Numbered from the stretch's first letter, positions 32,672-41,160 are shown. The stretch is 64,000 nt of DNA from Plantibacter auratus (GCF_050587365.1 NZ_JBOBFV010000002.1:558001-622000); one strand, 5' to 3'. A program made the numbers and translations. Notes: a model not told the origin generated them from the sequence alone.

Positions 32672-32997
32672 GCGGCGGCGACACCGTGCGCGTCCTCGGG
32701 AAGACGGTCGACGACGAGACGCGCTGCGTCCACTACGCGACCGCGCTCGACGTCATCGCGATCCGCTTCGCCTGCTGCGGCGAGTACTACCCGTGCCACC
32801 TGTGCCACGCGGAGTGCGCCGACCACCCGGCCGAGCAGTGGCCGCGCGAGCAGCGCGACCGCGAGGCGATCCTGTGCGGCGTGTGCTCGACGGAACTGAC
32901 GATCGACCGCTACTTGCAGGTCGACGCCTGCCCGAACTGCGACGCCCGGTTCAATCCTGGCTGCCGCCTGCACTCGGCGTACTACTTCCAGCCGTGA
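32668..32997 (+). CDS. CHY zinc-finger protein
   Basis: The 109-residue protein is almost entirely a CHY-type zinc finger: CVHY, then FACCGEYYPCHLCHAEC with histidine ligands following, then ILCGVCSTEL and CPNCDARFNPGC. About a dozen Cys/His ligands should bind three zinc ions. Bacterial members are of unknown function; the yeast relative Hot13 acts in mitochondrial zinc-linked redox. It is coupled to bioN by GTGA and runs 47 bases into the convergent nhaA gene. Confidence 0.88.
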   Translation: MSGGDTVRVLGKTVDDETRCVHYATALDVIAIRFACCGEYYPCHLCHAECADHPAEQWPREQRDREAILCGVCSTELTIDRYLQVDACPNCDARFNPGCRLHSAYYFQP

Positions 32998-34267
32998 CCG
33001 CACGCCGGTAGACGCGGTTGCGGGCGGCGAGGATCGCGGCACCGATGGTGGCGGCGATGAGCGAGCCGGCGAGCACACCGACCTTGACATGGTCGTCGGA
33101 CGCGCTGCCGACACCGAAGGACAGCTCACCGACGAGGAGCGAGACGGTGAAGCCGATGCCCGCGACGAACGCCATGCCGACGAGGTCGACCCAGCGGATC
33201 GAGGGGTCGAGCCTGAGCCCGGGCAGGCGCGTGACGAGGAACGTCGTCACCGTGATGCCGATCGGTTTGCCGAGGACGAGCCCGGCGATGATCCCGACTG
33301 CGATGGTGTCCTGGAACGACTCGACGAGCCCCGAGATCCCACCGATGACCACGCCCGCGGAGAAGAACGCGAAGATCGGGACCGCGACAGCGGTCGACAC
33401 GACGCTCCAGCGGTCGGCGAAGTGCGCGGCGAGCCCGTCGTAGACCGGTCGTCCCTCAGCGGTGGTCCCCACCTGCACGCGCGCGCGCTTGGTCGCGATG
33501 ACCGGCACCATGAAGCCGAGCAGCACGCCGGCGACGGTCGCGTGGATACCGGACGCGTGGATGAGCGCCCAGGTGCACAGACCGAGCGGGATGAGCACCC
33601 ACCAGGCCCGGACGCCGCGCTGGACGAGCACGGCGAAGATGGCGAGCGGCACCGCGGCGAGCGCCAGCGGCAGGAACTCGATGTGGTCGGTGTAGAAGAT
33701 CGCGATGATGCTGATGGCGATGAGGTCGTCCACCACGGCGAGTGTGAGCAGGAAGGTGCGCAGTGCCGGCGGCAGGAACTTGCCGACCACCGCGATCACC
33801 GCGACGGCGAACGCGATGTCCGTGGCGGCCGGGATCGCCCAGCCCTGCAGTGCGTCGGGCCCGGCGCTCAGGTTCACGAGGACGTAGATGACGGCGGGCA
33901 CGGCCACTCCGCCGACCGCAGCGGCGATGGGGAGCACCGCGGTCTTGGGGTTCCGGAGCTTCCCGGCGACGAACTCCTCCTTGAGTTCCAGACCGACGAC
34001 GAAGAAGAAGATCGCGAGGAGCCCGTCGGCCGCCCAGGCACCGACGGAGAGGTTCAGATGGAGTGCCTCCGGACCGAAGGTGAAGTCCCGGACGCTCAGG
34101 TAGAACTCGGAAGCACCGGTGTTGGCGAGCACGAGCGCAAGTGCGGTGGCGACGACGAGGAGGGCGCCACCGACGGTGTCTTGTTGGAGCGTCTGGTGGA
34201 TGCCACGCCAGATCGAGTGCGGGGCCTGGTCGGCCGGCAGGTCGTGGGAGCGGTGCGCGTCGGGCAT
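32951..34267 (-). CDS. nhaA: Na+/H+ antiporter NhaA
   Basis: The 438-residue membrane protein has about twelve helices and the NhaA ion-binding sites: the Asp pair in LAVVDDLIAISI near residue 175 and ATDIAFAVAV near residue 145, plus FFFVVGLELK. It exchanges sodium for protons to control pH and salt. ATG at 34267 is chosen because GAAGGA lies upstream; the longer frame is out of family. It ends inside the convergent CHY zinc-finger gene. Confidence 0.93.
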   Translation of the reverse strand: MPDAHRSHDLPADQAPHSIWRGIHQTLQQDTVGGALLVVATALALVLANTGASEFYLSVRDFTFGPEALHLNLSVGAWAADGLLAIFFFVVGLELKEEFVAGKLRNPKTAVLPIAAAVGGVAVPAVIYVLVNLSAGPDALQGWAIPAATDIAFAVAVIAVVGKFLPPALRTFLLTLAVVDDLIAISIIAIFYTDHIEFLPLALAAVPLAIFAVLVQRGVRAWWVLIPLGLCTWALIHASGIHATVAGVLLGFMVPVIATKRARVQVGTTAEGRPVYDGLAAHFADRWSVVSTAVAVPIFAFFSAGVVIGGISGLVESFQDTIAVGIIAGLVLGKPIGITVTTFLVTRLPGLRLDPSIRWVDLVGMAFVAGIGFTVSLLVGELSFGVGSASDDHVKVGVLAGSLIAATIGAAILAARNRVYRRAVTAGSSTPSAGGSQD

Positions 34268-34427
34268 GCGGATCCTTCGGGTGAGGGTTCGGTCGAGCAG
34301 CAGAGCGATCTCGATCGATCGCCCGCCGACCAGACTTCCCGGCGCACCAGCCTCCATTCTAGGCGATCGGGTGGGGGATCGGCCGGGAACCGTGCGCAGG
34401 CGGCCTGCGCAGTGCTTGGATGCATCC

Positions 34428-35156
34428 ATGAGCTCCTCACCACCGACCGGCGGCCACCCGGACGAACCGCACCGCGGTGACCTCGCGGGCCGCTTGAACT
34501 GGCTCCGTGCGGGTGTGCTCGGCGCGAACGACGGCATCGTCTCCGTCGCGTCCCTCGTCGTCGGTGTCGCCGGTGCCACGACCGACAGCGCCCCGCTCCT
34601 CGCAGCGGGTGTCGCGGGGCTGGTCGGTGGTGCGATCTCCATGGCCCTCGGCGAGTACGTGTCGGTGAGCAGCCAGCGGGACAGCCAGCGGGCCCTCATC
34701 GCGAAGGAGCGGCGGGAGCTCTCCGACGACCCCGCGGCGGAGCTCGCGGAACTCGCCGGGATCTACGAGGCGAAGGGGCTCCAGCCGACGACCGCGAGGC
34801 GGGTCGCCGAGGAGCTGACCGCACACGACCCGCTCACGGCACACCTCGAGGCCGAACTCGGCATCACCGAGGACGCCGTCGTCAGCCCCTGGGCGGCCGC
34901 CGGCGCATCAGCGCTCGCCTTCACGATCGGGGCGCTGCTCCCCCTGCTCGCGATCCTGCTGCCGCCGCCCGAGGTGCGCGTCCCGATCACCTTCGTCGTC
35001 GTGCTCATCGCGCTGGCGCTCACCGGCTTCACGAGCGCGAGGATCGGCGGCAACCCCGCGCTCCGCCCGACCGTCCGGGTCGTGGTCGGTGGAGCGCTCG
35101 CCCTCGCCGTCACCTTCGCCATCGGCACCCTGCTCGGCACGAGCGGCGTGGTCTGA
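34428..35156 (+). CDS. VIT1/CCC1-family iron or manganese transporter
   Basis: The 242-residue protein has the VIT1 layout: helix 1 with LGANDGIVSVASLVVGVAGA, helix 2 with AISMALGEYVSVSSQRDSQ, an acidic metal-binding helical domain (about residues 85-145) with a series of Glu, then three helices. Members move Fe(II) or Mn(II) out of the cytoplasm. ATG at 34428 gives the usual start. The region 34268-34427 is the divergent promoter region with nhaA. Confidence 0.9.
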   Translation: MSSSPPTGGHPDEPHRGDLAGRLNWLRAGVLGANDGIVSVASLVVGVAGATTDSAPLLAAGVAGLVGGAISMALGEYVSVSSQRDSQRALIAKERRELSDDPAAELAELAGIYEAKGLQPTTARRVAEELTAHDPLTAHLEAELGITEDAVVSPWAAAGASALAFTIGALLPLLAILLPPPEVRVPITFVVVLIALALTGFTSARIGGNPALRPTVRVVVGGALALAVTFAIGTLLGTSGVV

Positions 35157-35355
35157 TGGCCAGGGTCCTGGCTGTCGGGGACGAACCGACGACGGGTGTG
35201 CTGGTGCAGCGGTCCGGGGAGTTCTCTGGGAGTCTGCTGGAGCCCCGCCCGGACGTGGAGCTCCCGGGTGTAGAAGTGAAGGGCGTCCACCAGGTCGCCC
35301 TGTCGGATTCGATCAGTGCGGATCGACAGCCCGAAGAACATGTGAGGAGCACCAT

Positions 35356-35529
35356 ATGAGCGCAGCAGACAAGATCAAGAACGCCGCCGAAGACCTCGCG
35401 GGCAAGGCCAAAGAGGCCGTCGGCAAGGCGACCGACAACGACAAGCTCGTCGCGGAGGGCAAGGCCGACCAGGCCAAGTCCGACGTGAAGCAGGCCGGTG
35501 AGAACGTGAAGGACGCGTTCAAGAACTGA
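35356..35529 (+). CDS. CsbD-family stress protein
   Basis: The 57-residue, Lys/Ala/Asp-rich hydrophilic protein fits the CsbD family: DKIKNAAEDLAGKAKEAVG, then an Asn/Asp break and ADQAKSDVKQAGENVKDAF. Such small helical proteins accumulate in general stress; their mechanism is unknown. GAGGAG lies upstream of the ATG at 35356. A strong terminator follows at once. The 200 bases before it hold no gene I can support. Confidence 0.87.
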   Translation: MSAADKIKNAAEDLAGKAKEAVGKATDNDKLVAEGKADQAKSDVKQAGENVKDAFKN

Positions 35530-35541
35530 CCTCCCGATCAC

Positions 35542-35583
35542 ACGAACGCCGGTGACCCGCCCTCGCGGGTCACCGGCGTTCGT
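35542..35583 (+). terminator. Rho-independent-like hairpin after csbD
   Basis: A perfect 19-bp stem (ACGAACGCCGGTGACCCGC and its complement) closes a CCTC loop, followed by CTGTTGT. It starts 13 bases after the csbD stop codon. Confidence 0.9.
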
Positions 35584-35635
35584 CTGTTGTCCCTCGGTCC
35601 CTGACTCCCCCGATCCCAGACTCCTCCTCCCCCGG

Positions 35636-35725
35636 CCCCTGAGCCTGCCGAAGGGCCCACGGGTGAACCCCACCAGTCCGGCATGCCTCCTCCGCTCCCT
35701 GAGCCTGTCGAAGGGCCCACGAGCA
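35636..35725. repeat. Two palindromic repeats in the leader of the truncated DUF222 gene
   Basis: CCCCTGAGCCTGCCGAAGGGCC and CTCCCTGAGCCTGTCGAAGGGC are separated by a spacer that includes CCGGCATGCCTCCTCCG. Read on the other strand, this is the same pair and spacer found in the leader of the intact DUF222 gene near 5.6 kb. Confidence 0.8.
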
Positions 35726-35786
35726 ACTTCCACAGCCGTCCCGAATCAGCATCTGGAATGTCAGTGGTCCATGGTGGACTGGTTCC

Positions 35787-35982
35787 ATGACCGACACCAC
35801 CACCGCCGCGATCCGCGCGAGCGACGAGTACGCCGCACGGCTGGTGGAGTTCTCGGACGAGTACGCGGAGATCCACCGGCTGCGGGCTGCTCTCGATGCG
35901 CGAGAAGCGCGCTTGCTGGCTCGCTCTGCCGCATATGCGGACGCGCTCGCAGACTCGGTCGTTCCGGCCGTGTTCCCGCCGG
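35787..35982 (+). pseudogene. Truncated DUF222-HNH gene (5' end only)
   Basis: The first 65 codons match the start of the intact DUF222 gene at 4225-5496 (shared stretches include EFSDEYAEI, RLRAALDAREARLLARSA and YADALADSVVPA). Similarity stops at the PP of about codon 65. From there the frame runs into a palindromic repeat array and ends at about 36140. The HNH nuclease domain is missing. The 150-base leader upstream is also shared with the intact copy. It should give at most a 117-residue chimera with no nuclease. Confidence 0.9.
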
Positions 35983-35988
35983 AAGGGT

Positions 35989-36340
35989 TCCTCGTGGGCA
36001 CTTCGACAAGCTCAGTGACCGGGAGAGGTGTGCCCGGAACGATGAGGGTTCCTCGTGGGCACTTCGACAGGCTCAGTGACCGGGAGATGTTCGCCCGGAA
36101 CGATGAAGCATCCTCGCGGGCACTTCGACAGGCTCAGTGACCGGGAGATGTTCACCGGGAATGATCCGGTCCCTGAGCCTGTCGAAGGGCACTCAGGCAC
36201 TTCGACAAGCTCAGTGACCGGGAGAGGTGTGCCCGGAACTATGCGGGTTCCTCGCGGGCACTTCGACAGGCTCAGTGAGCGGGAGAGGTTCACCCGCGAT
36301 GCTCCGGTCCCTGAGCCTGTCGAAGGGCACCTAGGCCTGC
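35989..36340. repeat. Tandem ~60-bp units carrying TTCGACAGGCTCAG repeats
   Basis: Five units of about 60 bases follow one another. Each has GGGCACTTCGACA(A/G)GCTCAGTGACCGGGAGA, then a variable piece such as GGTGTGCCCGGAACGATGAG. Two opposed copies (GTCCCTGAGCCTGTCGAAGG) are inserted near 36170 and 36310. The array starts exactly where the truncated DUF222 gene breaks off and ends at the 3' end of a lipoprotein gene. Confidence 0.85.
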
Positions 36341-36347
36341 AGCACAG

Positions 36348-37001
36348 CTAGTCCTTGATGAGCAGGATCGGGTCGCCGTCGAAGGAGTCGTACGGGTTCG
36401 GGTCGGTGAAGCCGCCGTCGTACATGAGGCCGGCCGGAGCCTTGCCGCCGGCGGGAGCCGCCGCGACGTAGCACTGCGTGATCGGCGCGCCAGCGTCGAA
36501 CTCCTCGGTGAACGAGTCGGATCCGCACTCGTCCCACCCGATGAGCGTGGCCTCCTGGACCTTCTCCCCATCGGCGTCGACGGGCGAGAAGGAGGTCGCG
36601 TCGCTGTTGAACGCCACCGGGTCGCCCGACACCTTGGTCATCTCGAGCCGGATGAGCGTGATGTCGTAGCCGTCGAGCTCTCCGCCGTCGAACTGCGTCT
36701 TGAGGAACGCGACCTGGTCGGCCGTCGCGGGGGTGACCTCGGTCAGCTTCGCGCTGATGAGTGCGGTGACGCCGTCGGTGCCCTGCGACTCGTAGACGAT
36801 CGGTTCATCGATCCCGACCTGCGCTCCAGGCTCGGTGACCTCACCGTCCGCCGATCCGGTCGAGGTCGGCTTCGACGTCGCAGACGACGAAGCCTTCTCC
36901 GTCGGCTTCGCGTCGGGGGCCGACGGCGTGGAGCATCCGGCCAGCACGAGCATGGCTGCGACGGGGAGGGTGATCAGGGCGGTGACGCGGGAGAGCTGCA
37001 T
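36348..37001 (-). CDS. Putative lipoprotein of unknown function
   Basis: The 217-residue protein has a signal peptide with lipobox LAGC (about residues 20-23), a Ser/Thr/Lys-rich linker to residue 55 and an acidic globular domain with two cysteines (WDECGSDSF and ITQCYVAAAP). The beta-rich C-terminal domain resembles extracytoplasmic immunoglobulin-like lipoprotein domains, but the family is not certain. ATG at 37001 places the lipobox correctly; the long frame upstream of it is a shadow. Confidence 0.72.
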   Translation of the reverse strand: MQLSRVTALITLPVAAMLVLAGCSTPSAPDAKPTEKASSSATSKPTSTGSADGEVTEPGAQVGIDEPIVYESQGTDGVTALISAKLTEVTPATADQVAFLKTQFDGGELDGYDITLIRLEMTKVSGDPVAFNSDATSFSPVDADGEKVQEATLIGWDECGSDSFTEEFDAGAPITQCYVAAAPAGGKAPAGLMYDGGFTDPNPYDSFDGDPILLIKD

Positions 37002-37208
37002 CGGGATTCCTTTCGGCGGCGGACTCCAGCAGTCTGTCCCGCGCGCCGTTGCCGCGCGATGGGGACAACTCCCCACCGGGGCGGCCGGGCTCCTGCCGTC
37101 GGGTCCCGGCAGGATCCCCCGCGGCCTCTCAGGAATCTCTCTGCTGGCGTTCATCCGAGCGGCGGACGATGAGACGACGCGCCAGGTTGTCGCGTCCGAG
37201 GGGAACCC

Positions 37209-38729
37209 ATGACTGCGACGATCACCGTCCCGACCGCGCCCTCGCGCCGTCGGTGGGACGCCCTCCACACCCTCCTCGGCGGCCGCGCCGCACCATGGGT
37301 CGTCGGCCTGTTCGCCACCCTCGTCTCCCTCATCGGCATCGGCACGCCGTCGTACTGGGGTGACGAGGCGGCGAGCGTCCTCGCCGCTGAACGCCCCCTC
37401 CCCGTCATGTTCGGGATGATCGGCCACATCGACGCCGTCCACGGCCTGTACTACGCGTTCCTGCACGTCTGGACCGGTGCCTTCGGCACCGCCGAGGCCG
37501 TCACGCGGTTCCCGAGCGCGATCGGCGTCGGCCTGGCCGCGGCCGGGACGGTCGTGCTCGCGCGGTCCATCTTCACCCCGGCGATCGGCATCACGGCGGG
37601 CCTCGTGTTCGCCGTCATCCCCCAGGTCACCAGGATGGGCGCCGAGACGCGTTCCTATGCACTGGGTATGGCCACGGTCGTGTGGCTGACGGTCTGGTTC
37701 GTGTCGCTCGTTCGCCGCCGGTCCACATCGCGCCGCAGCTGGGCGCTCTTCGCCATCGCGAGCGCCGCCTCGATGTACCTGTTCCTGTACCTCGCGATGC
37801 TCCTCCTCGTGCACGCAACCTGGATGGTGCTCCAACGCCCCGGGCGGAGGGTGATGCGAGCGTGGGGCTGGTCCCTGGTCGGCGCACTGGTCCTCGGCGC
37901 TCCGATCGTGATCGCGGGCATCGCGCAGCGCGAGCAGATCGCGTTCCTCGGCAGGCGGGACTACGCGACGCCGGAATCGGTGCTCGTCGGCCAGTGGTTC
38001 CAGACGCCGGCCTTCGCCGTGCTCGCGTGGCTGCTCATCGTGCTCGCTCCCATCGGGGTCCTCGTGGTGCGCCGATCCTCCCGACAGCGTCGCGCCCTGG
38101 CGATGATCGCCGTCTGGGCGCTCGCACCGACCGCGCTGCTCATCATCGGCAACACCCTCGTGACGCCGATGTACAACCTCCGCTACGTCACCTTCTGCGT
38201 CCCGGCCGTCGCTATCATGATGGCGCTCGGACTCCGGACGATCGTCGACCTCCTGCCGAAGCGGGTGGACCGCGCGGTGGCGACCGCGGTCGGTGTCGCG
38301 CTCGTGCTGGCGCTCGCGATCCCGGTCCTCGCGGAACAGCGCGGCCCGTTCGCGAAGGACGACGGCAGCGACCTCCGGCAGACCGCGGAGGTCGTCCAGG
38401 CCCATGCCTCGCCGGGCGACGCGGTCGTCTTCGACCAGTCGGTGAAGCCCTCGCGCAAGTCGCGGCTCGCGATCGACCTCTACCCGCAGGCCTTCGCCGG
38501 TCTCGACGACGTGGCGCTCGAGACGAGCTACCGCGACCGCCCCGAGCTCTGGGATCTCGCCGCGCCGCTGTCCGAGATCCACGACCGGCTCATCGGCCAC
38601 GACACCGTCTGGGTCGTCGAGGGCTCGAGCACCTCTCCGAACGTGGCGGATCTGGAGGCGCTCGGCTACCACGTCGAGCAGCGGATCCCCGTCCACCGCA
38701 GCATCGTCTTCGAGCTGGTCAGGTCGTGA
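37209..38729 (+). CDS. Membrane glycosyltransferase, PMT/ArnT-type (GT-C fold)
   Basis: The 506-residue protein has about eleven membrane helices and the GT-C signature of an acidic pair in the first outer loop (SYWGDEAASVLAAERP, near residue 50) followed by HGLYYAFLHVW near residue 80. These enzymes use lipid-linked sugars outside the membrane to decorate proteins, lipids or wall polymers. A short soluble C-terminal domain (about residues 390-506) follows. It lies immediately before a GtrA-family gene, which supports lipid-linked sugar use. Confidence 0.85.
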   Translation: MTATITVPTAPSRRRWDALHTLLGGRAAPWVVGLFATLVSLIGIGTPSYWGDEAASVLAAERPLPVMFGMIGHIDAVHGLYYAFLHVWTGAFGTAEAVTRFPSAIGVGLAAAGTVVLARSIFTPAIGITAGLVFAVIPQVTRMGAETRSYALGMATVVWLTVWFVSLVRRRSTSRRSWALFAIASAASMYLFLYLAMLLLVHATWMVLQRPGRRVMRAWGWSLVGALVLGAPIVIAGIAQREQIAFLGRRDYATPESVLVGQWFQTPAFAVLAWLLIVLAPIGVLVVRRSSRQRRALAMIAVWALAPTALLIIGNTLVTPMYNLRYVTFCVPAVAIMMALGLRTIVDLLPKRVDRAVATAVGVALVLALAIPVLAEQRGPFAKDDGSDLRQTAEVVQAHASPGDAVVFDQSVKPSRKSRLAIDLYPQAFAGLDDVALETSYRDRPELWDLAAPLSEIHDRLIGHDTVWVVEGSSTSPNVADLEALGYHVEQRIPVHRSIVFELVRS

Positions 38730-38733
38730 CGCG

Positions 38734-39231
38734 ATGGTGATCCGAGCCCTTCCCGATCCGCGCGCACTGCTCCGGCGACCGATCGTCCGCGAGGTCGCCA
38801 CCTTCGGCCTCGTCGGCGGCGCCGGCTTCCTCGTCGACGTCGGGGTCTTCAACCTGCTCGCGTACACCGTGTTCCTCCACACCGGCACCTCCGGGCTGCT
38901 CGTGGCGAAGGGCATCTCGACGACCCTCGCCATCGTGGCCAACTGGGTGGGCAACCGGCTCCTCACCTTCCGCGCGCATCGGCGCTCGGACGTCGCCCGC
39001 GAAGCGCTCGAATTCGGTCTGGTGAGTCTCGCGGGCGGCGCGATCGCCCTGGCCTGCCTCTGGGTCTCCCACGACGCGATGCACCTGACGACGCCGCTGG
39101 CGGACAACGTGTCGGCGAACATCGTCGGGCTGGCCCTCGGTTCCGCGTTCCGCTTCGTGCTCTACCGCTTCTGGGTGTACGGACCGCGGGCGGAGCGGAC
39201 GGGGCCGATCCCCGTGCGCGTCGACCCGTGA
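38734..39231 (+). CDS. GtrA-family membrane protein
   Basis: The 165-residue protein has four helices with the GtrA pattern: FGLVGGAGFLVDVGVFNLL in helix 1, ANWVGNRLLTFRAHRRSD after helix 2 and FRFVLYRFWVYG at the end. GtrA proteins are proposed to flip or supply polyprenyl-linked sugars to glycosyltransferases. It starts four bases after the GT-C gene and should act with it. Confidence 0.9.
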   Translation: MVIRALPDPRALLRRPIVREVATFGLVGGAGFLVDVGVFNLLAYTVFLHTGTSGLLVAKGISTTLAIVANWVGNRLLTFRAHRRSDVAREALEFGLVSLAGGAIALACLWVSHDAMHLTTPLADNVSANIVGLALGSAFRFVLYRFWVYGPRAERTGPIPVRVDP

Positions 39232-39241
39232 GGCCGTCCGG

Positions 39242-39733
39242 TCAGCGACTCGCGTTGTGCTGCGAGACGGCGTCGCTGACCCAGGAGAACTCGTCGACGA
39301 ACCGCGAGAGCAACCGGGCGAGTTCCGCTCGATCGCGCTCGCTCCACTTGCCGACGAGGGTGTTGTAGACCTGCTGCGCCGCCTGCCGGTGTCGTTCGAG
39401 GGCGGTCCGTCCCTCCTCCGTCGCGCTCACGAGCACCGCGCGGCGATCACTCGGATCCGTCGCCCGGACGACGAGACCGCCCTCCTCGAGGCGACGCACC
39501 TCGGCCGTCGCGGTCGACTTGTCGACGTCCATCCAGCCCGCGACCGTGGACATGCGGATCGGCCCGGCGGTGATGACGTATTCGAGGAGCCACGCGTCCG
39601 TGGCGGTGAGGGCGGCACCCTCGGCGTCGTGCAGTGAACGCCGGTTGTCGGCCCTGGTGGACCACCGGAGCACCGTCGCGAGGGACGCCTGGATGACGGC
39701 TCCCGCCTCGGCGGGGTCGACGTCATCGCTCAT
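39242..39733 (-). CDS. MarR-family transcriptional regulator
   Basis: The 163-residue protein has a MarR winged helix: ATDAWLLEYVITAGPIRMSTVAGWMDVDKSTATAEVRRL and the wing ATDPSDRRAVLVS with D-x-R. It is divergent from terC over a 120-base region that contains a GTTGGT-N8-ACCAAC palindrome and a TATATAGT promoter element. It could control terC or only itself. Confidence 0.9.
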   Translation of the reverse strand: MSDDVDPAEAGAVIQASLATVLRWSTRADNRRSLHDAEGAALTATDAWLLEYVITAGPIRMSTVAGWMDVDKSTATAEVRRLEEGGLVVRATDPSDRRAVLVSATEEGRTALERHRQAAQQVYNTLVGKWSERDRAELARLLSRFVDEFSWVSDAVSQHNASR

Positions 39734-39766
39734 AGCTGAATTCTTTCTGAATACGTGCGTTCGGGT

Positions 39767-39786
39767 GTTGGTTCGACCATACCAAC
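39767..39786. promoter_or_regulatory. Candidate MarR operator upstream of terC
   Basis: GTTGGT (39767-39772) and ACCAAC (39781-39786) are inverted 6-bp arms eight bases apart. They lie just before TATATAGT, a likely -10 element. A third ACCAAC follows near 39803. Confidence 0.45.
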
Positions 39787-39854
39787 TATATAGTGGGACG
39801 GCACCAACTAAACATCACCCGTCCCCACCTCGAGCGCTGCGGAGAACACAGCCC

Positions 39855-41078
39855 ATGGAAATCCCCGGATACGTCTGGCTGCTGACGATCGTCGGCATTC
39901 TGGCCCTCCTCGCCTTCGACTTCATCTTCCACGTGCGCAAGGCCCACGAGCCGACGCTGCCGGAAGCCGCGAAGTGGTCGGCCCTCTACGTCGGTATCGC
40001 CATCGTCTTCGGCCTCGGCGTCCTCTTCTTCGGCGGTGGCACACTCGGATCCGAGTACTTCGCCGGCTACATCACGGAGAAGGCCCTGTCGGTCGACAAC
40101 CTCTTCGTCTTCCTCATCATCATGTCGAGCTTCCGCGTGCCGCGGGCCGACCAGCAGAAGGTGCTCCTCTTCGGCATCGTCTTCGCCCTCATCGCCCGCA
40201 CCGGCTTCATCTTCCTCGGTGCCGCCGCGGTCAACGCCTGGTCCTGGCTGTTCTACATCTTCGGCGCGTTCCTCATCTTCACGGCGATCAAGCTCCTCCG
40301 CCCGGAGGAGGAGAGCGACGACGCGAACAACTTCGTCATCCGTCTCGCCAAGCGTCTCTTCAAGACGACCGACCGCTACGACGGCGACAAGCTCGTCACC
40401 ATCGAGAACGGCAAGAAGGTCCTCACGCCGATGCTGCTCGTCATGGTCGCCATCGGCGGCACCGACCTGCTCTTCGCGCTCGACTCGATCCCCGCGATCT
40501 TCGGCCTCACGCAGAACCCGTACATCGTCTTCACCGCGACGGCGTTCTCGCTGCTCGGCCTCCGTCAGCTCTACTTCCTCATCGACGGCCTGCTCGACCG
40601 CCTCATCTTCCTGAGCTACGGCCTGGCGGCGATCCTCGGCTTCATCGGTGTGAAGCTCGTCCTGCACGCGCTCCACGAGAACACCCTGCCGTTCCTCAAC
40701 GGTGGCGAGCACATCCCGGTGTTCGAGATCAGCACTGGGCTGTCGCTCATCGTCATCATCGGCATCCTGACCGTCACGGTCCTCGCCTCGCTCCTCAGCC
40801 CGGCCGGTCGTGCACACACGATCATCAGCGACGCCCGCACCCAGGCGAAGAAGATCGTCGACCACGCCGACTCCCCGGAGGACATCCCGGACGGTCACCA
40901 CGTGGACGAGGTCGAACTCGAGACGAGCTACACCCGCATGGTCGAGCGCCAGAAGTCGTTCGCGAACCTGAAGCCCAAGCACCAGGCGAAGGCGGCCGAC
41001 GACGAGGAGCTCCAGCGGCTGCTCGCCCGGGCCCACGAGCTGCAGGCGAAGAGCTCCGACTCACGCGGCCTGCTCTGA
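39855..41078 (+). CDS. terC: TerC-family membrane protein
   Basis: The 407-residue protein has about nine helices and the two TerC acidic motifs: EKALSVDNLFVFLII near residue 78 and TDLLFALDSIPAIFG near residue 210. A long, charged cytoplasmic tail (residues about 320-407) follows the last helix. TerC/Alx proteins export manganese or assist metal loading of exported proteins, and belong to tellurite-resistance loci. A terminator-like hairpin separates it from terD, so it may be a separate transcript. Confidence 0.92.
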   Translation: MEIPGYVWLLTIVGILALLAFDFIFHVRKAHEPTLPEAAKWSALYVGIAIVFGLGVLFFGGGTLGSEYFAGYITEKALSVDNLFVFLIIMSSFRVPRADQQKVLLFGIVFALIARTGFIFLGAAAVNAWSWLFYIFGAFLIFTAIKLLRPEEESDDANNFVIRLAKRLFKTTDRYDGDKLVTIENGKKVLTPMLLVMVAIGGTDLLFALDSIPAIFGLTQNPYIVFTATAFSLLGLRQLYFLIDGLLDRLIFLSYGLAAILGFIGVKLVLHALHENTLPFLNGGEHIPVFEISTGLSLIVIIGILTVTVLASLLSPAGRAHTIISDARTQAKKIVDHADSPEDIPDGHHVDEVELETSYTRMVERQKSFANLKPKHQAKAADDEELQRLLARAHELQAKSSDSRGLL

Positions 41079-41122
41079 ACGGACCGGGAATCCGGGCGCT
41101 CGCCCGGCTGAACCGATAACGT

Positions 41123-41160
41123 GGACGTGCGCTCCCAGCTTCGGCCGGGGGCGCACGTCC
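41123..41160 (+). terminator. Hairpin between terC and terD
   Basis: A 14-bp stem (GGACGTGCGCTCCC with GGGGGCGCACGTCC, one G-T pair) closes a 10-base loop 45 bases beyond the terC stop codon. It probably ends the terC transcript. Confidence 0.65.

Noticed and set aside
35160..35260. Possible tRNA on the minus strand (a T-arm-like GTCGG-TTCGTCC-CCGAC at 35174-35190)
   Set aside because: No matching acceptor stem, anticodon arm or D-arm could be built upstream.
35156..35359. 67-codon open frame between the VIT1-type gene and csbD
   Set aside because: No motif, no ribosome site and no similarity that I recognise; it overlaps the csbD start region.
35989..36340. Reading frame through the repeat array as a real C-terminus of the DUF222 protein
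   Set aside because: It only decodes the tandem repeat; the intact copy continues with a DUF222-HNH sequence instead.
36348..39122. Long minus-strand frame through the glycosyltransferase and GtrA region
   Set aside because: Only the last 217 codons have a signal peptide and lipobox; the rest lies opposite two well-supported membrane protein genes.
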